Shown here: positions 8,680 through 17,322 of the stretch, piece by piece
Layout of the letters: every line of letters begins with the position of its first letter
Numbering within the stretch: position 1 is the stretch's first letter
NCBI GenBank assembly: GCA_028281025.1
Contig: JANQKR010000003.1
Coordinates: 62,001 to 126,000 of the forward strand
Length of the DNA stretch: 64,000 nt
DNA from: Croceivirga sp.
GTDB lineage: Bacteria > Bacteroidota > Bacteroidia > Flavobacteriales > Flavobacteriaceae
Direction of reading: 5' to 3'
Translations under genes and position numbers: made by a program
Notes under the pieces: generated by a model
Database searches by the model: none
The model's input: the letters and a program-made list of their open reading frames with translations, nothing else
Told to the model about the DNA's origin: nothing

Positions 8680-10068
8680 TCAAATACCCGCTATCCCCTT
8701 GATTTCTTCAATAATCCGGTCGGCCAACCCATCAGCTTCCGCCTGACTTTTCGCTTCGGTATAAATACGGATAATGGGTTCGGTGTTTGATTTTCTAAGG
8801 TGTACCCAATTTTCCGGGAAATCGATCTTCACCCCATCAACCGTACTGATATCCTCATGCTTATACTTGTTGTACATCGCCTCCAATAACGCATCCACAT
8901 CCAAATCCGGTGTCAATTGAATTTTCTTTTTGCTCATAAAATAGGCAGGATAGCTCTCCCGCAATTCGGCAACCGTACCTCCCCGTTCGGAAAGCAACAT
9001 TAGGAACAAAGCTGTTCCCACCAAAGCGTCGCGACCATAATGACTTTCCGGATAAATGATACCGCCATTACCTTCTCCTCCGATCACTGCATTGGTGGCC
9101 TTCATTTTTGCAACTACATTGACTTCGCCCACGGCAGCAGCCTCATAGCTTCCGCCATGTTTCTCGGTCACATCCCGTAAGGCGCGGGAAGAAGAAAGGT
9201 TGGACACGGTATTGCCTTTGGTCTTACCCAGTACGTAGTCTGCACAGGCCACCAAAGTATATTCCTCACCGAACATCTCGCCATCATTGCTTATAAAGGC
9301 CAGGCGGTCCACATCGGGATCCACAACGATGCCAAAATCGGCTTTTTCCTCCACCACTTTTTTACAGATATCCCCCAAATGTTCCTTTAAAGGTTCTGGA
9401 TTATGGGGAAAATGCCCAGTGGGTTCGCAGTAGAGCTCCACAACCTCAACGCCAAGATGTTTTAAAAGCCTGGGGATGGCAATACCCCCAGTAGAGTTTA
9501 CGCCATCAACAACCACCTTAAATCCGCCTTTGCGAATGGTTTCCGCATCCACAAGGCGCAGGTCCAGAACTTCTTCAATATGCTTCTCAATAAAAGTGTC
9601 ATTTTTGGTAATGGTTCCCAATTCATCCACCTCCGCAAAATAAAAATCCTCCTTTTCCGCCAGGTCCAGGATCTTGGTACCCTCCGTTGCATCCAAAAAC
9701 TCACCCTTTTCGTTTAAAAGTTTTAGGGCATTCCATTGTTTGGGATTATGGCTGGCGGTCAGGATAATGCCACCATCGGCCTTTTTTAGGGGAACGGCAA
9801 TTTCTACCGTAGGTGTTGTGGACAATCCCAGATCCACAACATCAATTCCAAGACCGACCAAGGTTGATATGACCAAATTTTGAATCATTTCACCGGAAAG
9901 TCGGGCATCACGGCCAATCACCACCTTAAGATTTTCCCTTTGGGTGTGATCCTTCAACCATGCGCCGTAAGCGGCAGCAAACTTTACAGTATCGATTGGG
10001 GTCAAATTATCCCCGGTATTCCCCCCAATGGTTCCCCGAATTCCTGAAATGGATTTGATCAGTGTCAT
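8680..10068 (-). CDS. glmM: Phosphoglucosamine mutase (alpha-D-phosphohexomutase family)
   Basis: 462 residues. It interconverts glucosamine-6-phosphate and glucosamine-1-phosphate for peptidoglycan and lipopolysaccharide synthesis. The phosphoserine loop TASHNP is present (Ser106), with the metal loop DPDVDR, the sugar loop GEGNGG and the C-terminal phosphate-binding RKSNTEP. The ATG at 10068 is chosen over one at 10089 because the upstream codon lies against a -7 promoter element and homologs begin near TLIKSISGIRG. A related phosphomannomutase/phosphoglucomutase activity cannot be excluded, since the family is hard to split by motif. Confidence 0.88.
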   Translation of the reverse strand: MTLIKSISGIRGTIGGNTGDNLTPIDTVKFAAAYGAWLKDHTQRENLKVVIGRDARLSGEMIQNLVISTLVGLGIDVVDLGLSTTPTVEIAVPLKKADGGIILTASHNPKQWNALKLLNEKGEFLDATEGTKILDLAEKEDFYFAEVDELGTITKNDTFIEKHIEEVLDLRLVDAETIRKGGFKVVVDGVNSTGGIAIPRLLKHLGVEVVELYCEPTGHFPHNPEPLKEHLGDICKKVVEEKADFGIVVDPDVDRLAFISNDGEMFGEEYTLVACADYVLGKTKGNTVSNLSSSRALRDVTEKHGGSYEAAAVGEVNVVAKMKATNAVIGGEGNGGIIYPESHYGRDALVGTALFLMLLSERGGTVAELRESYPAYFMSKKKIQLTPDLDVDALLEAMYNKYKHEDISTVDGVKIDFPENWVHLRKSNTEPIIRIYTEAKSQAEADGLADRIIEEIKGIAGI

Positions 10069-10086
10069 ATTGTTAAAAAGTTTTTG

Positions 10087-10094
10087 CAAATATA
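10087..10094 (-). promoter_or_regulatory. Bacteroidota -7 element (TATATTTG) of glmM
   Basis: On the minus strand the bases read TATATTTG, a perfect TAnnTTTG. It sits 18 bases before the ATG at 10068, so transcription would begin inside the first few codons of the longer reading frame. This decides the glmM start in favour of 10068. Confidence 0.65.
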
Positions 10095-10136
10095 TGCGGA
10101 CCGTGGTTACCGAATGTTGCCAATTTGTAAATTCGA

Positions 10137-10733
10137 ATGGTGAATTTTTTAGCCCATATCTATCTTTCCTTTGAAGATCCCGAAATTACCTTGGGCAACT
10201 TTTTTGCCGATCATATCCGTGGCAACAAATACAAGCACCTTCCCAATAAACTTCAGAAAGGGGTTTTATTGCATAGGGCCATTGATTCCTTTACGGATGC
10301 CCACCCCATTCCAAGGATGAGCAGTAAACGATTGCACAAGAACTACAGTCACTATAGCAGGGTTATTGTGGACATTTACTACGATCATTTTTTGGCTAAA
10401 AATTGGATGGATTATTCGGACACCCCCTTACTGGAATTTGTAGCGGGATTCTATGCTCTTTTGGAAAGCAATTACGATATATTACCGTTGGGCACGCAAC
10501 GTATGATGCCCTATATGATTGCGGACAACTGGCTCTATAACTATTCCAACCTTGAAGGTATTTCCCGTGTATTGAACGGGATGAACCAACGCACACAGAA
10601 TAAATCCAACATGAATTTGGCCATTTTGGATTTAAAAGCGCACTATTCAGACTTTGAAAGTGAGTTCAAATCCTTTTTTGCAGAATTGATTACCTTTTCC
10701 CAACAAAAATTCGACGAATTATGCGCAAGCTAA
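10137..10733 (+). CDS. Acyl-carrier-protein phosphodiesterase-like protein (AcpH family)
   Basis: 198 residues, all-helical. It matches the ACP phosphodiesterase family, which removes the phosphopantetheine arm from acyl carrier protein: the N-terminal NFLAHIYLS is typical, followed by NFFADHIRG, the HD-like HRAIDSFTDAHP and IVDIYYDHFLAKNW. The Asp and His residues in these segments are the expected metal ligands. The gene overlaps the start of the gamma-glutamyltransferase gene by 13 bases, so the two are translationally coupled. In Bacteroidota the substrate of these proteins is not well established, so the name is a family call. Confidence 0.82.
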   Translation: MVNFLAHIYLSFEDPEITLGNFFADHIRGNKYKHLPNKLQKGVLLHRAIDSFTDAHPIPRMSSKRLHKNYSHYSRVIVDIYYDHFLAKNWMDYSDTPLLEFVAGFYALLESNYDILPLGTQRMMPYMIADNWLYNYSNLEGISRVLNGMNQRTQNKSNMNLAILDLKAHYSDFESEFKSFFAELITFSQQKFDELCAS

Positions 10734-12403
10734 CAGTACTGCTTTCCTTACTCCTTTTCGTTCATTGCAAACAGGCTCCCATAATCCCTACCGGTTTGGT
10801 CACCGAGAAAGCCATGGTGGTCTCTGCTCGCGAAGAAGCATCCAAAATTGGAGTCGCTATTATGGAGAAAGGCGGAAATGCCTTTGATGCCATGGTCGCA
10901 ACGGAATTGGCCTTGGCGGTCGCCTACCCTTTTGCCGGAAATCTTGGTGGTGGTGGATTTATGGTGTATCGGAAAAAAAATGGTGAAGTAGGTGGTTTGG
11001 ATTATAGGGAGAAAGCACCATTGGCCGCCCATAGGGATATGTACCTGGATTCCTTGGGCAATGTAATTCCAAATATGAGTACCGTTGGCGCAACCGCTGT
11101 GGGTGTCCCGGGAACAGTGGCCGGCGTTTTTGAAGTACATGAAAAATTTGGTTCCCTACCCATTGCAACCATCCTAAAACCCATCATTGTCCTTGCAAAA
11201 AAAGGGGTTGTAGTCACGGAAAAACAGGCAAAACGGCTGGAAGGATACCGAGAGCGTTTTATTGAAGTCAATGGGGATAGCACCAAATTCGCACAGCCCT
11301 TTAAAGCTGGGGATACCATTAAATATCCTGCCCTGGCCACCACGTTGACCAAATTGTCCGTTGAAGGAAAAGATGGGTTCTATACCGGTGAAATTGCAAA
11401 AAAATTAGCCGGTTTTATCCAAGGGAGAGGCGGTTTTATCACCACCGAGGATTTGGAAAAATATGAGGCCGTATGGAGGCAGCCGGTCATTTTTGACTAT
11501 AAGGACCTGAAGATCATAAGTATGAGTCCACCCAGTAGTGGGGGCGTTACCATGAACCAGATGTTCAAAATGATGGAGCCCTATGCCATTGGTGACTATG
11601 GACACAACTCCACTAAGGCCATTCAGCTGTTTACCGAGGCGGCTCGAAGGGCCTATGCCGACCGAAACTACTTCTTGGGCGACCCGGATTTTGTTGATAT
11701 CCCAATAGATCTTTTGGTAGGCCAAAACTATCTGGCGGAACGGTTTTCCGACTTTTCCTTTGAAGCAGCAACCCCCTCGGAACGTGTTTCCCATGGTGTC
11801 GTGGAGGTCGTGGAAAGTATGGAAACCACCCACTACTCCATTGTGGATGATGAAGGAAATGCCATATCGGCCACCACCACTTTGAATGGGGGTTATGGCT
11901 CCAAACTTTACCATCCCGAATTGGGCTTCTTTTTGAACAATGAAATGGACGATTTCAGTTCTAAGATCGGGGTGCCAAATATGTTTGGCCTTATTGGAGC
12001 GGAGGCCAATAGTATTGCACCGGAAAAACGGATGTTAAGTAGTATGACACCTACCATTGTAGAAAAGGACGGAGAACTCTATATGGTAGTTGGCACACCC
12101 GGTGGTTCCACCATCATTACCGCTGTTGCCCAGACCATCCTAAATGTGTATGAATTCAATTTGAGTATGCAAGAGGCGGTTAACGCACCACGTTTTCACC
12201 ACCAGTGGTTACCGGATATGATCATGTTTGAAGAGGAAGGTTTTTCCACGGAACTAAAGGAAGAACTCAAATCCAAAGGGTATTCCATTTTGGAAGGGAG
12301 GACCCGTATTATTGGTAAGGTGGATGCCATTCGCGTATTGCCCGATGGCCAACTGGAAGGAGGGGCCGATAAACGGGGGGATGATAAAGCAATGGGATTT
12401 TAA
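10721..12403 (+). CDS. ggt: Gamma-glutamyltransferase (lipoprotein)
   Basis: 560 residues. The enzyme cleaves gamma-glutamyl bonds (glutathione, gamma-glutamyl peptides) and transfers the group to water or amino acids. A lipoprotein signal ends at Cys16 (FVHC), placing it in the envelope. The precursor self-cleaves before the nucleophile Thr369 in ETTHYSIVD; substrate-binding features GGGGFMVYR and the late SSMTPTIV and GTPGGSTIIT are present. It overlaps the previous gene by 13 bases and shares one base (TAATG) with the next, an ATP-grasp protein. The pairing of a gamma-glutamyl-cleaving enzyme with a possible peptide ligase is noted as a finding. Confidence 0.93.
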   Translation: MRKLTVLLSLLLFVHCKQAPIIPTGLVTEKAMVVSAREEASKIGVAIMEKGGNAFDAMVATELALAVAYPFAGNLGGGGFMVYRKKNGEVGGLDYREKAPLAAHRDMYLDSLGNVIPNMSTVGATAVGVPGTVAGVFEVHEKFGSLPIATILKPIIVLAKKGVVVTEKQAKRLEGYRERFIEVNGDSTKFAQPFKAGDTIKYPALATTLTKLSVEGKDGFYTGEIAKKLAGFIQGRGGFITTEDLEKYEAVWRQPVIFDYKDLKIISMSPPSSGGVTMNQMFKMMEPYAIGDYGHNSTKAIQLFTEAARRAYADRNYFLGDPDFVDIPIDLLVGQNYLAERFSDFSFEAATPSERVSHGVVEVVESMETTHYSIVDDEGNAISATTTLNGGYGSKLYHPELGFFLNNEMDDFSSKIGVPNMFGLIGAEANSIAPEKRMLSSMTPTIVEKDGELYMVVGTPGGSTIITAVAQTILNVYEFNLSMQEAVNAPRFHHQWLPDMIMFEEEGFSTELKEELKSKGYSILEGRTRIIGKVDAIRVLPDGQLEGGADKRGDDKAMGF

Positions 12404-13323
12404 TGGCTGGATTGGATGTCGTATTACTTACTGCCGATGCGTATTTGGATACGGAAACCCAAAATCCATTGGCGCGCAACGTGGTTTTAGAGGACGGCTT
12501 GGTTGCGGAGGCCTTAAAAAATGAAGGGTTGAATTTGGACATAAAATCGTGGTCCGATCCCCTATTTGATTGGAACAACACGGACTATGTACTGATTCGT
12601 ACACCCTGGGACTATTTTGAACGCTTTGAAGATTTTATGGGATGGTTCAAAATCACTTCAAAACAAACCAAGTTCATCAATAGCGCAGCCCTTATCCATT
12701 GGAATATTGACAAGAATTATTTGAAGGAACTTCAGGAAAGGGGTATCCGTTTACCCAATACGTACTTTATTCCCTCGGCTTCCAATAGTTCACTGGAAGA
12801 AGCCATGGCCCTCGCCGAACAACAGTTCGGACACAAATGTAATACCTGGGTATTGAAACCCTGCATTGCAGCCGGGGCGTTCAATACCTATAAATTTAGT
12901 ACGGAAGAAGCGAAAGGATATCAAGAGCGGTACAAAAAGCTGACTCAAAAACAAGACTTTATGCTTCAGGAATTTCAACAAAGTGTTGTGCGCAAAGGGG
13001 AAATCTCCCTGATGTTGTTCAATGGCGCGTACTCCCATGCCGTTCTTAAGCAGGCCAAACCCGGTGATTTTCGTGTACAGGATGATTATGGGGGCACGGT
13101 GGAATTGTACGAAGCTTCCAACAAAGAAATTGCCTTTGCCCAAAAGGTAGTACAGGTATGCAAGGAAATGCCGTTGTATGCCAGGGTCGATATTTTGGAA
13201 GACAATAGGGGAAAACTCGCTTTGGCCGAATTGGAAATTTTTGAACCTGAACTTTGGTTCCGGTTTAAACCCAATTCCGCAAAAGCACTGGCCCATTCGA
13301 TAAAAGAAACTTTTTTTACATGA
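12403..13323 (+). CDS. ATP-grasp domain protein
   Basis: 306 residues, soluble. It resembles RimK/glutathione-synthetase-type ATP-grasp proteins: a small N-terminal alpha/beta domain with YVLIRTPWDYFERFEDF, the lid region with VLKPCIAAGAFNTYK, MLQEFQQSVVRKGEISLMLF and the C-terminal LALAELEIFEPELWFR that supplies Mg ligands (Glu-x-Glu). ATP-grasp enzymes join a carboxylate to an amine or thiol through an acyl phosphate. The substrates are unknown. The start codon overlaps the ggt stop (TAATG) and the gene's end overlaps the next gene by 4 bases, so all are one operon. Confidence 0.78.
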   Translation: MAGLDVVLLTADAYLDTETQNPLARNVVLEDGLVAEALKNEGLNLDIKSWSDPLFDWNNTDYVLIRTPWDYFERFEDFMGWFKITSKQTKFINSAALIHWNIDKNYLKELQERGIRLPNTYFIPSASNSSLEEAMALAEQQFGHKCNTWVLKPCIAAGAFNTYKFSTEEAKGYQERYKKLTQKQDFMLQEFQQSVVRKGEISLMLFNGAYSHAVLKQAKPGDFRVQDDYGGTVELYEASNKEIAFAQKVVQVCKEMPLYARVDILEDNRGKLALAELEIFEPELWFRFKPNSAKALAHSIKETFFT

Positions 13324-14021
13324 AACGAATTCTAAAGATTTTAGGCATTGGATTGGGATTGCTGATCCTTATTGGATTGGTTTTTGGTATTATCACCCAT
13401 GAAACCTTACCAGAAGGACGGACAGGTCCCGAGGCCGATAGGCTCGCCCAAAAAATGTTGGACGCTTTGAACCATGAAAAATATAGCCAGACCCGCTATC
13501 TGGAATGGTCCTATCAAGGGGGGCGTAATCAATATAAATGGGACAGGGAATTGGGGCTATGCCAGGTAAAATGGGATGACCATGAAGTTGATTTAAACCT
13601 ATCAAAACCTAATGAAAGTAAGGTCATGAAAAAGGGGGAGCCACTTCCAAAGGATGAGGGAAAGGCGATTGTGGAAAAAGCCTTGACCTATTTTAACAAC
13701 GATTCCTTTTGGCTGGTCGCGCCGTACAAGGTGTTCGATGCGGGGACCACACGTAGTATCGTGGTTTTGGAGGACGGCACCGAAGGTCTATTGATTACGT
13801 ATAACAGTGGTGGGACCACACCAGGGGACAGTTATTTATGGAAGCTCAATCCCAATGGATTTCCCAATAGCTATAAAATGTGGGTAAAAATCATCCCCAT
13901 AGGAGGATTGGAAGCTTCATGGGACGATTGGATGGTAGTGGAAAGCGGTGCTTTTTTACCCAAAAGCCATAAGTTGGGGCCTATTACCTTAAGTATGGGT
14001 GATGTAAAGGGGTACAACTAA
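13320..14021 (+). CDS. Membrane-anchored protein of unknown function
   Basis: 233 residues. One N-terminal membrane segment (about residues 5-26, ILGIGLGLLILIGLVFGII) precedes a periplasmic domain rich in Trp and Tyr (YLEWSYQGGRNQYKW, SFWLVAPYKVFDAGTTR, YLWKLNPNGFPNSYKMW). No known domain was recognised. It overlaps the ATP-grasp gene by 4 bases (ATGA), the last member of the overlapping series that begins with the AcpH-like gene. It may be an accessory factor in the same envelope process as ggt, which is inference from the coupling only. Confidence 0.7.
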   Translation: MKRILKILGIGLGLLILIGLVFGIITHETLPEGRTGPEADRLAQKMLDALNHEKYSQTRYLEWSYQGGRNQYKWDRELGLCQVKWDDHEVDLNLSKPNESKVMKKGEPLPKDEGKAIVEKALTYFNNDSFWLVAPYKVFDAGTTRSIVVLEDGTEGLLITYNSGGTTPGDSYLWKLNPNGFPNSYKMWVKIIPIGGLEASWDDWMVVESGAFLPKSHKLGPITLSMGDVKGYN

Positions 14022-14056
14022 TTGCACAAATCTTCTTAAACCGTTAACTTCATCCT

Positions 14057-14575
14057 ATGCTAAAAGGTAATGGAATTGTTTTTGTGCTTGGGACCCTCAC
14101 ACTATGTTTTTTAGGGGCGTGCAATCCTAAAAATGAACCGCCCAAAGGGGTTGATCTTTCAAAACACGCGGCAACGATCAATTCCGAAGATTCACTGGAA
14201 AAAGGCAGCAGTTACCTTTCCGTATATTCCGATGTATACAGTTATTCCGAACAATTAAAACACAGCTTAACGGCAACGATCAGTTTAAGGAACCTGGATG
14301 AATCCAATCCAATATACATTTACAGGGCAGAATATTTTGATACCAGTGGAAAAATGATCCTGAACTATGTACCACAGCCCATTGCATTAAAACCTTTGGA
14401 GACCATAAACATCATTATTGCAGAGACTGATGAAAGTGGTGGTACCGGAGCTAATTTTGTTTTCGATTGGGCAATTCCCAAAGGTGGTATTGAACCGTTG
14501 TTTGAAGCCATTATGATATCTACCAAAGGGCAACAAGGGCTTTCCTTTGCCACTACGGGACATCGTATCAGATGA
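14057..14575 (+). CDS. DUF3124-family lipoprotein
   Basis: 172 residues with a lipoprotein signal (lipobox LGAC, Cys22). The body matches the DUF3124 pattern as I recall it: LSVYSDVYSYSEQLKHSLTATISLRN, IYIYRAEYFDTSGKMI, LKPLETINIIIAETDESGGTGANFVF. The fold is probably an all-beta sandwich. The role is unknown. It follows the ggt operon by 35 bases on the same strand and may be co-transcribed with it. Confidence 0.75.
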   Translation: MLKGNGIVFVLGTLTLCFLGACNPKNEPPKGVDLSKHAATINSEDSLEKGSSYLSVYSDVYSYSEQLKHSLTATISLRNLDESNPIYIYRAEYFDTSGKMILNYVPQPIALKPLETINIIIAETDESGGTGANFVFDWAIPKGGIEPLFEAIMISTKGQQGLSFATTGHRIR

Positions 14576-14590
14576 ATCTTTGGAGTTGGA

Positions 14591-15655
14591 TCATAATTCA
14601 GTCAGTCCAAACTCGGATAGGATGATCTCCCATTCCTGGGTCTCCGCAATTTCCAATATCCGTTGAGAAATGGCCTGTTCCAATGCCACGGCATCTTTTT
14701 TGATCCCAAAGGCATAAAACTGCACATCAAACTTCAGGGGTAATAGTTCCAATTGTTTCAAATCGGCATCTTTCTTAATGCGGTATTGCAGGATGGGTTC
14801 GTCATAAATAAAGGCGTCCAATTGATGGTTCTTTAATGCCTTTAGACCGGGGACCACCCCTTCAAACTCCTCAACATCCTTAAAAAAATGGACTTTTAAA
14901 AAATCCCTGGCCTCGGAACCTTTTATGGTGCCCACCTTTCGTTCTTTAAACGCATTAAAACTATCATTACTGTTCGCAAGTTGATCGACGGTAAGACTGG
15001 AGGCAATACTTGCCGTTAACCCGGAAACAAAGAGCAATCCACTGAGCATTAGCCCCATTGCTGCAATTTTACCCCCTCTGGTCCTTGGGGATTTATCGCC
15101 ATACCCTACTGTGGTCAAGGTAACCGCGGACCACCATAGTCCGTCCCAAACCCCTTTGTGGTTTTTACGGAACTCCGGATTTCCCCTACGTTCAAAAAAC
15201 CAGGCCAGTGTGCCAAAAAACAGTAATATAATGACCAACAGCAAAAACCCTTTTAGGAAATTCAACTTAAAGAACGAAGCAATAAACTGTCGCAGTTTTT
15301 GAAAGGACGATTCCTGTGCCACGGCAACGGAAGAATGTGAGGCAAAAAACGAATGTGTAAATTCCATGTCCTTACTTCTATGGCCCGTAATGGTCAAAGG
15401 ATTGATGGACACATCCACATCGCCGCTTTTTAGGGCATCCAACATGTCCGAAAAATTCATTTGCTTTAGCTCGTATTCCAGTTCCAAGTCGTTCGCCACC
15501 TGCCTCCAAAGCCAAACATTTATTCCCTCCAACAAGCCTTCTTCCTGAATGATAAATGGCGCTGCGGGTGCATAGGCCACTACTAAGGTATCCCTAGGGG
15601 CCTGTCCCATTAAAAACTGAACGGTCATAAAGAACAGAAGTAATGGTTTGGTCAT
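14591..15655 (-). CDS. GluR0-like ligand-gated potassium channel
   Basis: 354 residues. Domain order: signal peptide (1-18), first lobe of a periplasmic amino-acid-binding fold (about 22-118), membrane helix M1 (about 135-153), a pore helix and selectivity filter TVGYGD (182-187), membrane helix M2 (about 196-220), then the second lobe of the binding fold (about 223-354). This is the layout of prokaryotic ionotropic glutamate receptor homologs such as cyanobacterial GluR0. The intact TVGYGD implies K+ selectivity. The first lobe holds SGDVDVSINPLTITGHR, close to the ligand-contact region of SBP_bac_3 proteins. Plain substrate-binding proteins lack the inserted pore, so the channel call is strong. 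The ligand is unknown. Confidence 0.9.
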   Translation of the reverse strand: MTKPLLLFFMTVQFLMGQAPRDTLVVAYAPAAPFIIQEEGLLEGINVWLWRQVANDLELEYELKQMNFSDMLDALKSGDVDVSINPLTITGHRSKDMEFTHSFFASHSSVAVAQESSFQKLRQFIASFFKLNFLKGFLLLVIILLFFGTLAWFFERRGNPEFRKNHKGVWDGLWWSAVTLTTVGYGDKSPRTRGGKIAAMGLMLSGLLFVSGLTASIASSLTVDQLANSNDSFNAFKERKVGTIKGSEARDFLKVHFFKDVEEFEGVVPGLKALKNHQLDAFIYDEPILQYRIKKDADLKQLELLPLKFDVQFYAFGIKKDAVALEQAISQRILEIAETQEWEIILSEFGLTEL

Positions 15656-15799
15656 ACGCTTGATTGGTATTTCAATTTAAATATACATCGATTCGTCTTC
15701 ACCAATAAAAATTTTGAACAATTTGGGGTACAATGACCTATATCATTGTTAATAAAATAAGTTCCCCATAGCTTCGTACCCGATTTAAATATAATCAAT

Positions 15800-16243
15800 A
15801 TGGTAGCTAGAACTAAATTACTGATTGCAATTGCCTTACTGACTTGCTGTATTATGTATGCACAAAAGGGTTTTGAAAAGGAAATAGGGTTTGATGACAA
15901 TCCAATTCCAATAGAATTGATTGAATTGAACGGTGTAGTGAGTAGTGTTTATGAAGCTTCTTGTGATTTTACCTATGGAAAATCCGAAACGGAACTTCAT
16001 CTTTTGGTCTTAACCGATGAAGAACAAGAAGTACACGTCCACCTGGGACCTGTTTGGGCCACCTCCATCTGGACGGATGGCGTAGAAGGACAGGTGGTTA
16101 ACCTTATTGTTTTCTCCATAGAGCATCTTCCGCATAACCATTATGTTGCCAAGGAATTACATTGGGACGGCCACAATGCGGAATTTAGGGATGAGTATTT
16201 GAAACCATTTTGGGTAAACGGCTATAACCAAGGAATTTGGTAA
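15800..16243 (+). CDS. Secreted protein of unknown function
   Basis: 147 residues with a signal peptide cut near residue 21 (YAQ). The mature part is acidic and beta-rich (ELHLLVLTDEEQEVHVHLGP, GQVVNLIVFSIEHL), with several His and one Cys, and ends in a conserved-looking YNQGIW. The strand pattern suggests a small OB-like barrel, but no family was recognised. It is divergent from the channel gene and isolated on its other side. Confidence 0.6.
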   Translation: MVARTKLLIAIALLTCCIMYAQKGFEKEIGFDDNPIPIELIELNGVVSSVYEASCDFTYGKSETELHLLVLTDEEQEVHVHLGPVWATSIWTDGVEGQVVNLIVFSIEHLPHNHYVAKELHWDGHNAEFRDEYLKPFWVNGYNQGIW

Positions 16244-16352
16244 AATCCAGGCAGGTAGTACAGGAACGTTAGGACTTTCGGTTAAAATCATTTTTACTTG
16301 TATTACCTGCTTTTTCCATACCACTACCCGTGATGCATTTTGAATAGCGATA

Positions 16353-16400
16353 GGTATCGAGAATACGGTTACGAAGATAAAAGTGCTATTTCTCGATACC
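16353..16400. repeat. Dispersed palindromic repeat, copy B (inner arms only)
   Basis: GGTATCGAGAA and TTCTCGATACC form a perfect 11-bp inverted pair around 26 bases. The same arms occur inside copies C and D. The outer CGTCA-TTCGAGTG arms of the family are not found here, so this may be a worn or truncated copy. It lies between the convergent secreted-protein and S24-repressor genes; the rest of 16244-16469 shows nothing else recognisable. Confidence 0.6.
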
Positions 16401-16469
16401 GTTTTTATGGCCCCGCCCCAAAAACTGCTCGAATTAATGGCCTTTGGTAAAGCTGTTTGGATGCCCCTC

Positions 16470-17222
16470 CTAATTTTTAAGCTGTCTCTTTAATTCTTCC
16501 ATCGATTCCTGCAATTGTCTGAGCAGGCCATGATTGCTTGTAGGATTTAAATCAAAGGTAAGTTTGCTACTGACTTCCCAAATCTCTTGGATTTGAAAGG
16601 GTTTGATGTCATACGGTGGATAATTTTCATTGGTGGATATCAGGGTAATGTTATTGGAGTTTGGTCGTTTTTCTATCTTTTTGACCATAACGGAATCCTG
16701 AAGCACCACCACGTACATTTTATTGGGACTTACATGATCTATATGTTCTATGGCACGGGCCATCACCCAATCGTTGGGATATAGATTGGGGAGCATACTG
16801 TCCCCTTCCACCTGAAAACCCCGATAGGTGGCATTGCGAAACTCTGGAATGGGGAGGTCAAAAGCGGGTAATTGTTTGTACCAACTGGTGTCCGCAATGT
16901 TTTGGGGATACCCTGCCGCAGCTTTGGCGTTGACCAAAACCATGTTATCATTGTCCTGACTATCTATGGTAACTACTTTGGGGATGACACTGGTTTTGGC
17001 AGTGTCCAAATGTTTGGCATCACTCTCCCCAAACAGCCACAACGGATTTATTTTAAACTGTCGCAACAATTCCGAAACCACCTTACCGGACAATTTGGTC
17101 TTTCCCCGTTCAATATCCGCAGTGGTATTGGAAACCCCCAATAACTTGGCAAATTCTGCCTGGGTATAGCCTAAATCCCTTCGTATTTCAGAAAACCGCT
17201 TAAGTGTCAATTCATTTTCCAT
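16470..17222 (-). CDS. LexA-like transcriptional repressor (XRE helix-turn-helix plus S24 peptidase)
   Basis: 250 residues from the ATG at 17222; a TTG two codons upstream is less likely. Residues about 5-62 are an XRE-type helix-turn-helix (TQAEFAKLLGVSNTT). Residues about 95-225 are an S24 self-cleaving domain: Ala-Gly cleavage site in AKAAAGYP (Ala103-Gly104), nucleophile Ser142 in EGDSMLP and general base Lys181 or Lys182 in DSVMVKK. The C-terminus is a short charged helix. S24 repressors cleave themselves when stimulated by RecA filaments and release their operators. Four copies of a palindrome in the divergent promoter and the repair genes on the other side make it the likely regulator of the locus and of itself. 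Confidence 0.9.
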   Translation of the reverse strand: MENELTLKRFSEIRRDLGYTQAEFAKLLGVSNTTADIERGKTKLSGKVVSELLRQFKINPLWLFGESDAKHLDTAKTSVIPKVVTIDSQDNDNMVLVNAKAAAGYPQNIADTSWYKQLPAFDLPIPEFRNATYRGFQVEGDSMLPNLYPNDWVMARAIEHIDHVSPNKMYVVVLQDSVMVKKIEKRPNSNNITLISTNENYPPYDIKPFQIQEIWEVSSKLTFDLNPTSNHGLLRQLQESMEELKRQLKN

Positions 17223-17238
17223 ACCCAAATATAGGGTA

Positions 17239-17319
17239 TTTGGAATATTTCCAAAAATATTTTTGGACTATTTCCATATTTAGGAATATTTCCATACTTT
17301 TGGTTGGAATATTTCCAAG
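17239..17319. promoter_or_regulatory. Four-operator array in the divergent promoter of the S24 repressor and repair operon
   Basis: Four 17-bp sites share the form TTTGGAA-TAT-TTCCAAA (two 7-bp arms, constant TAT centre): 17239-17255 (perfect arms), 17262-17278, 17280-17296 and 17303-17319. Centres are 23, 18 and 23 bases apart. The first site begins 17 bases from the repressor start; the last ends 3 bases before the ATG of the radical-SAM gene, so it covers that gene's translation start region. The spacing of about two helical turns suggests repressor dimers binding side by side. The assignment of these sites to the S24 protein is inference from position. Confidence 0.85.
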
Positions 17320-17322
17320 TAG

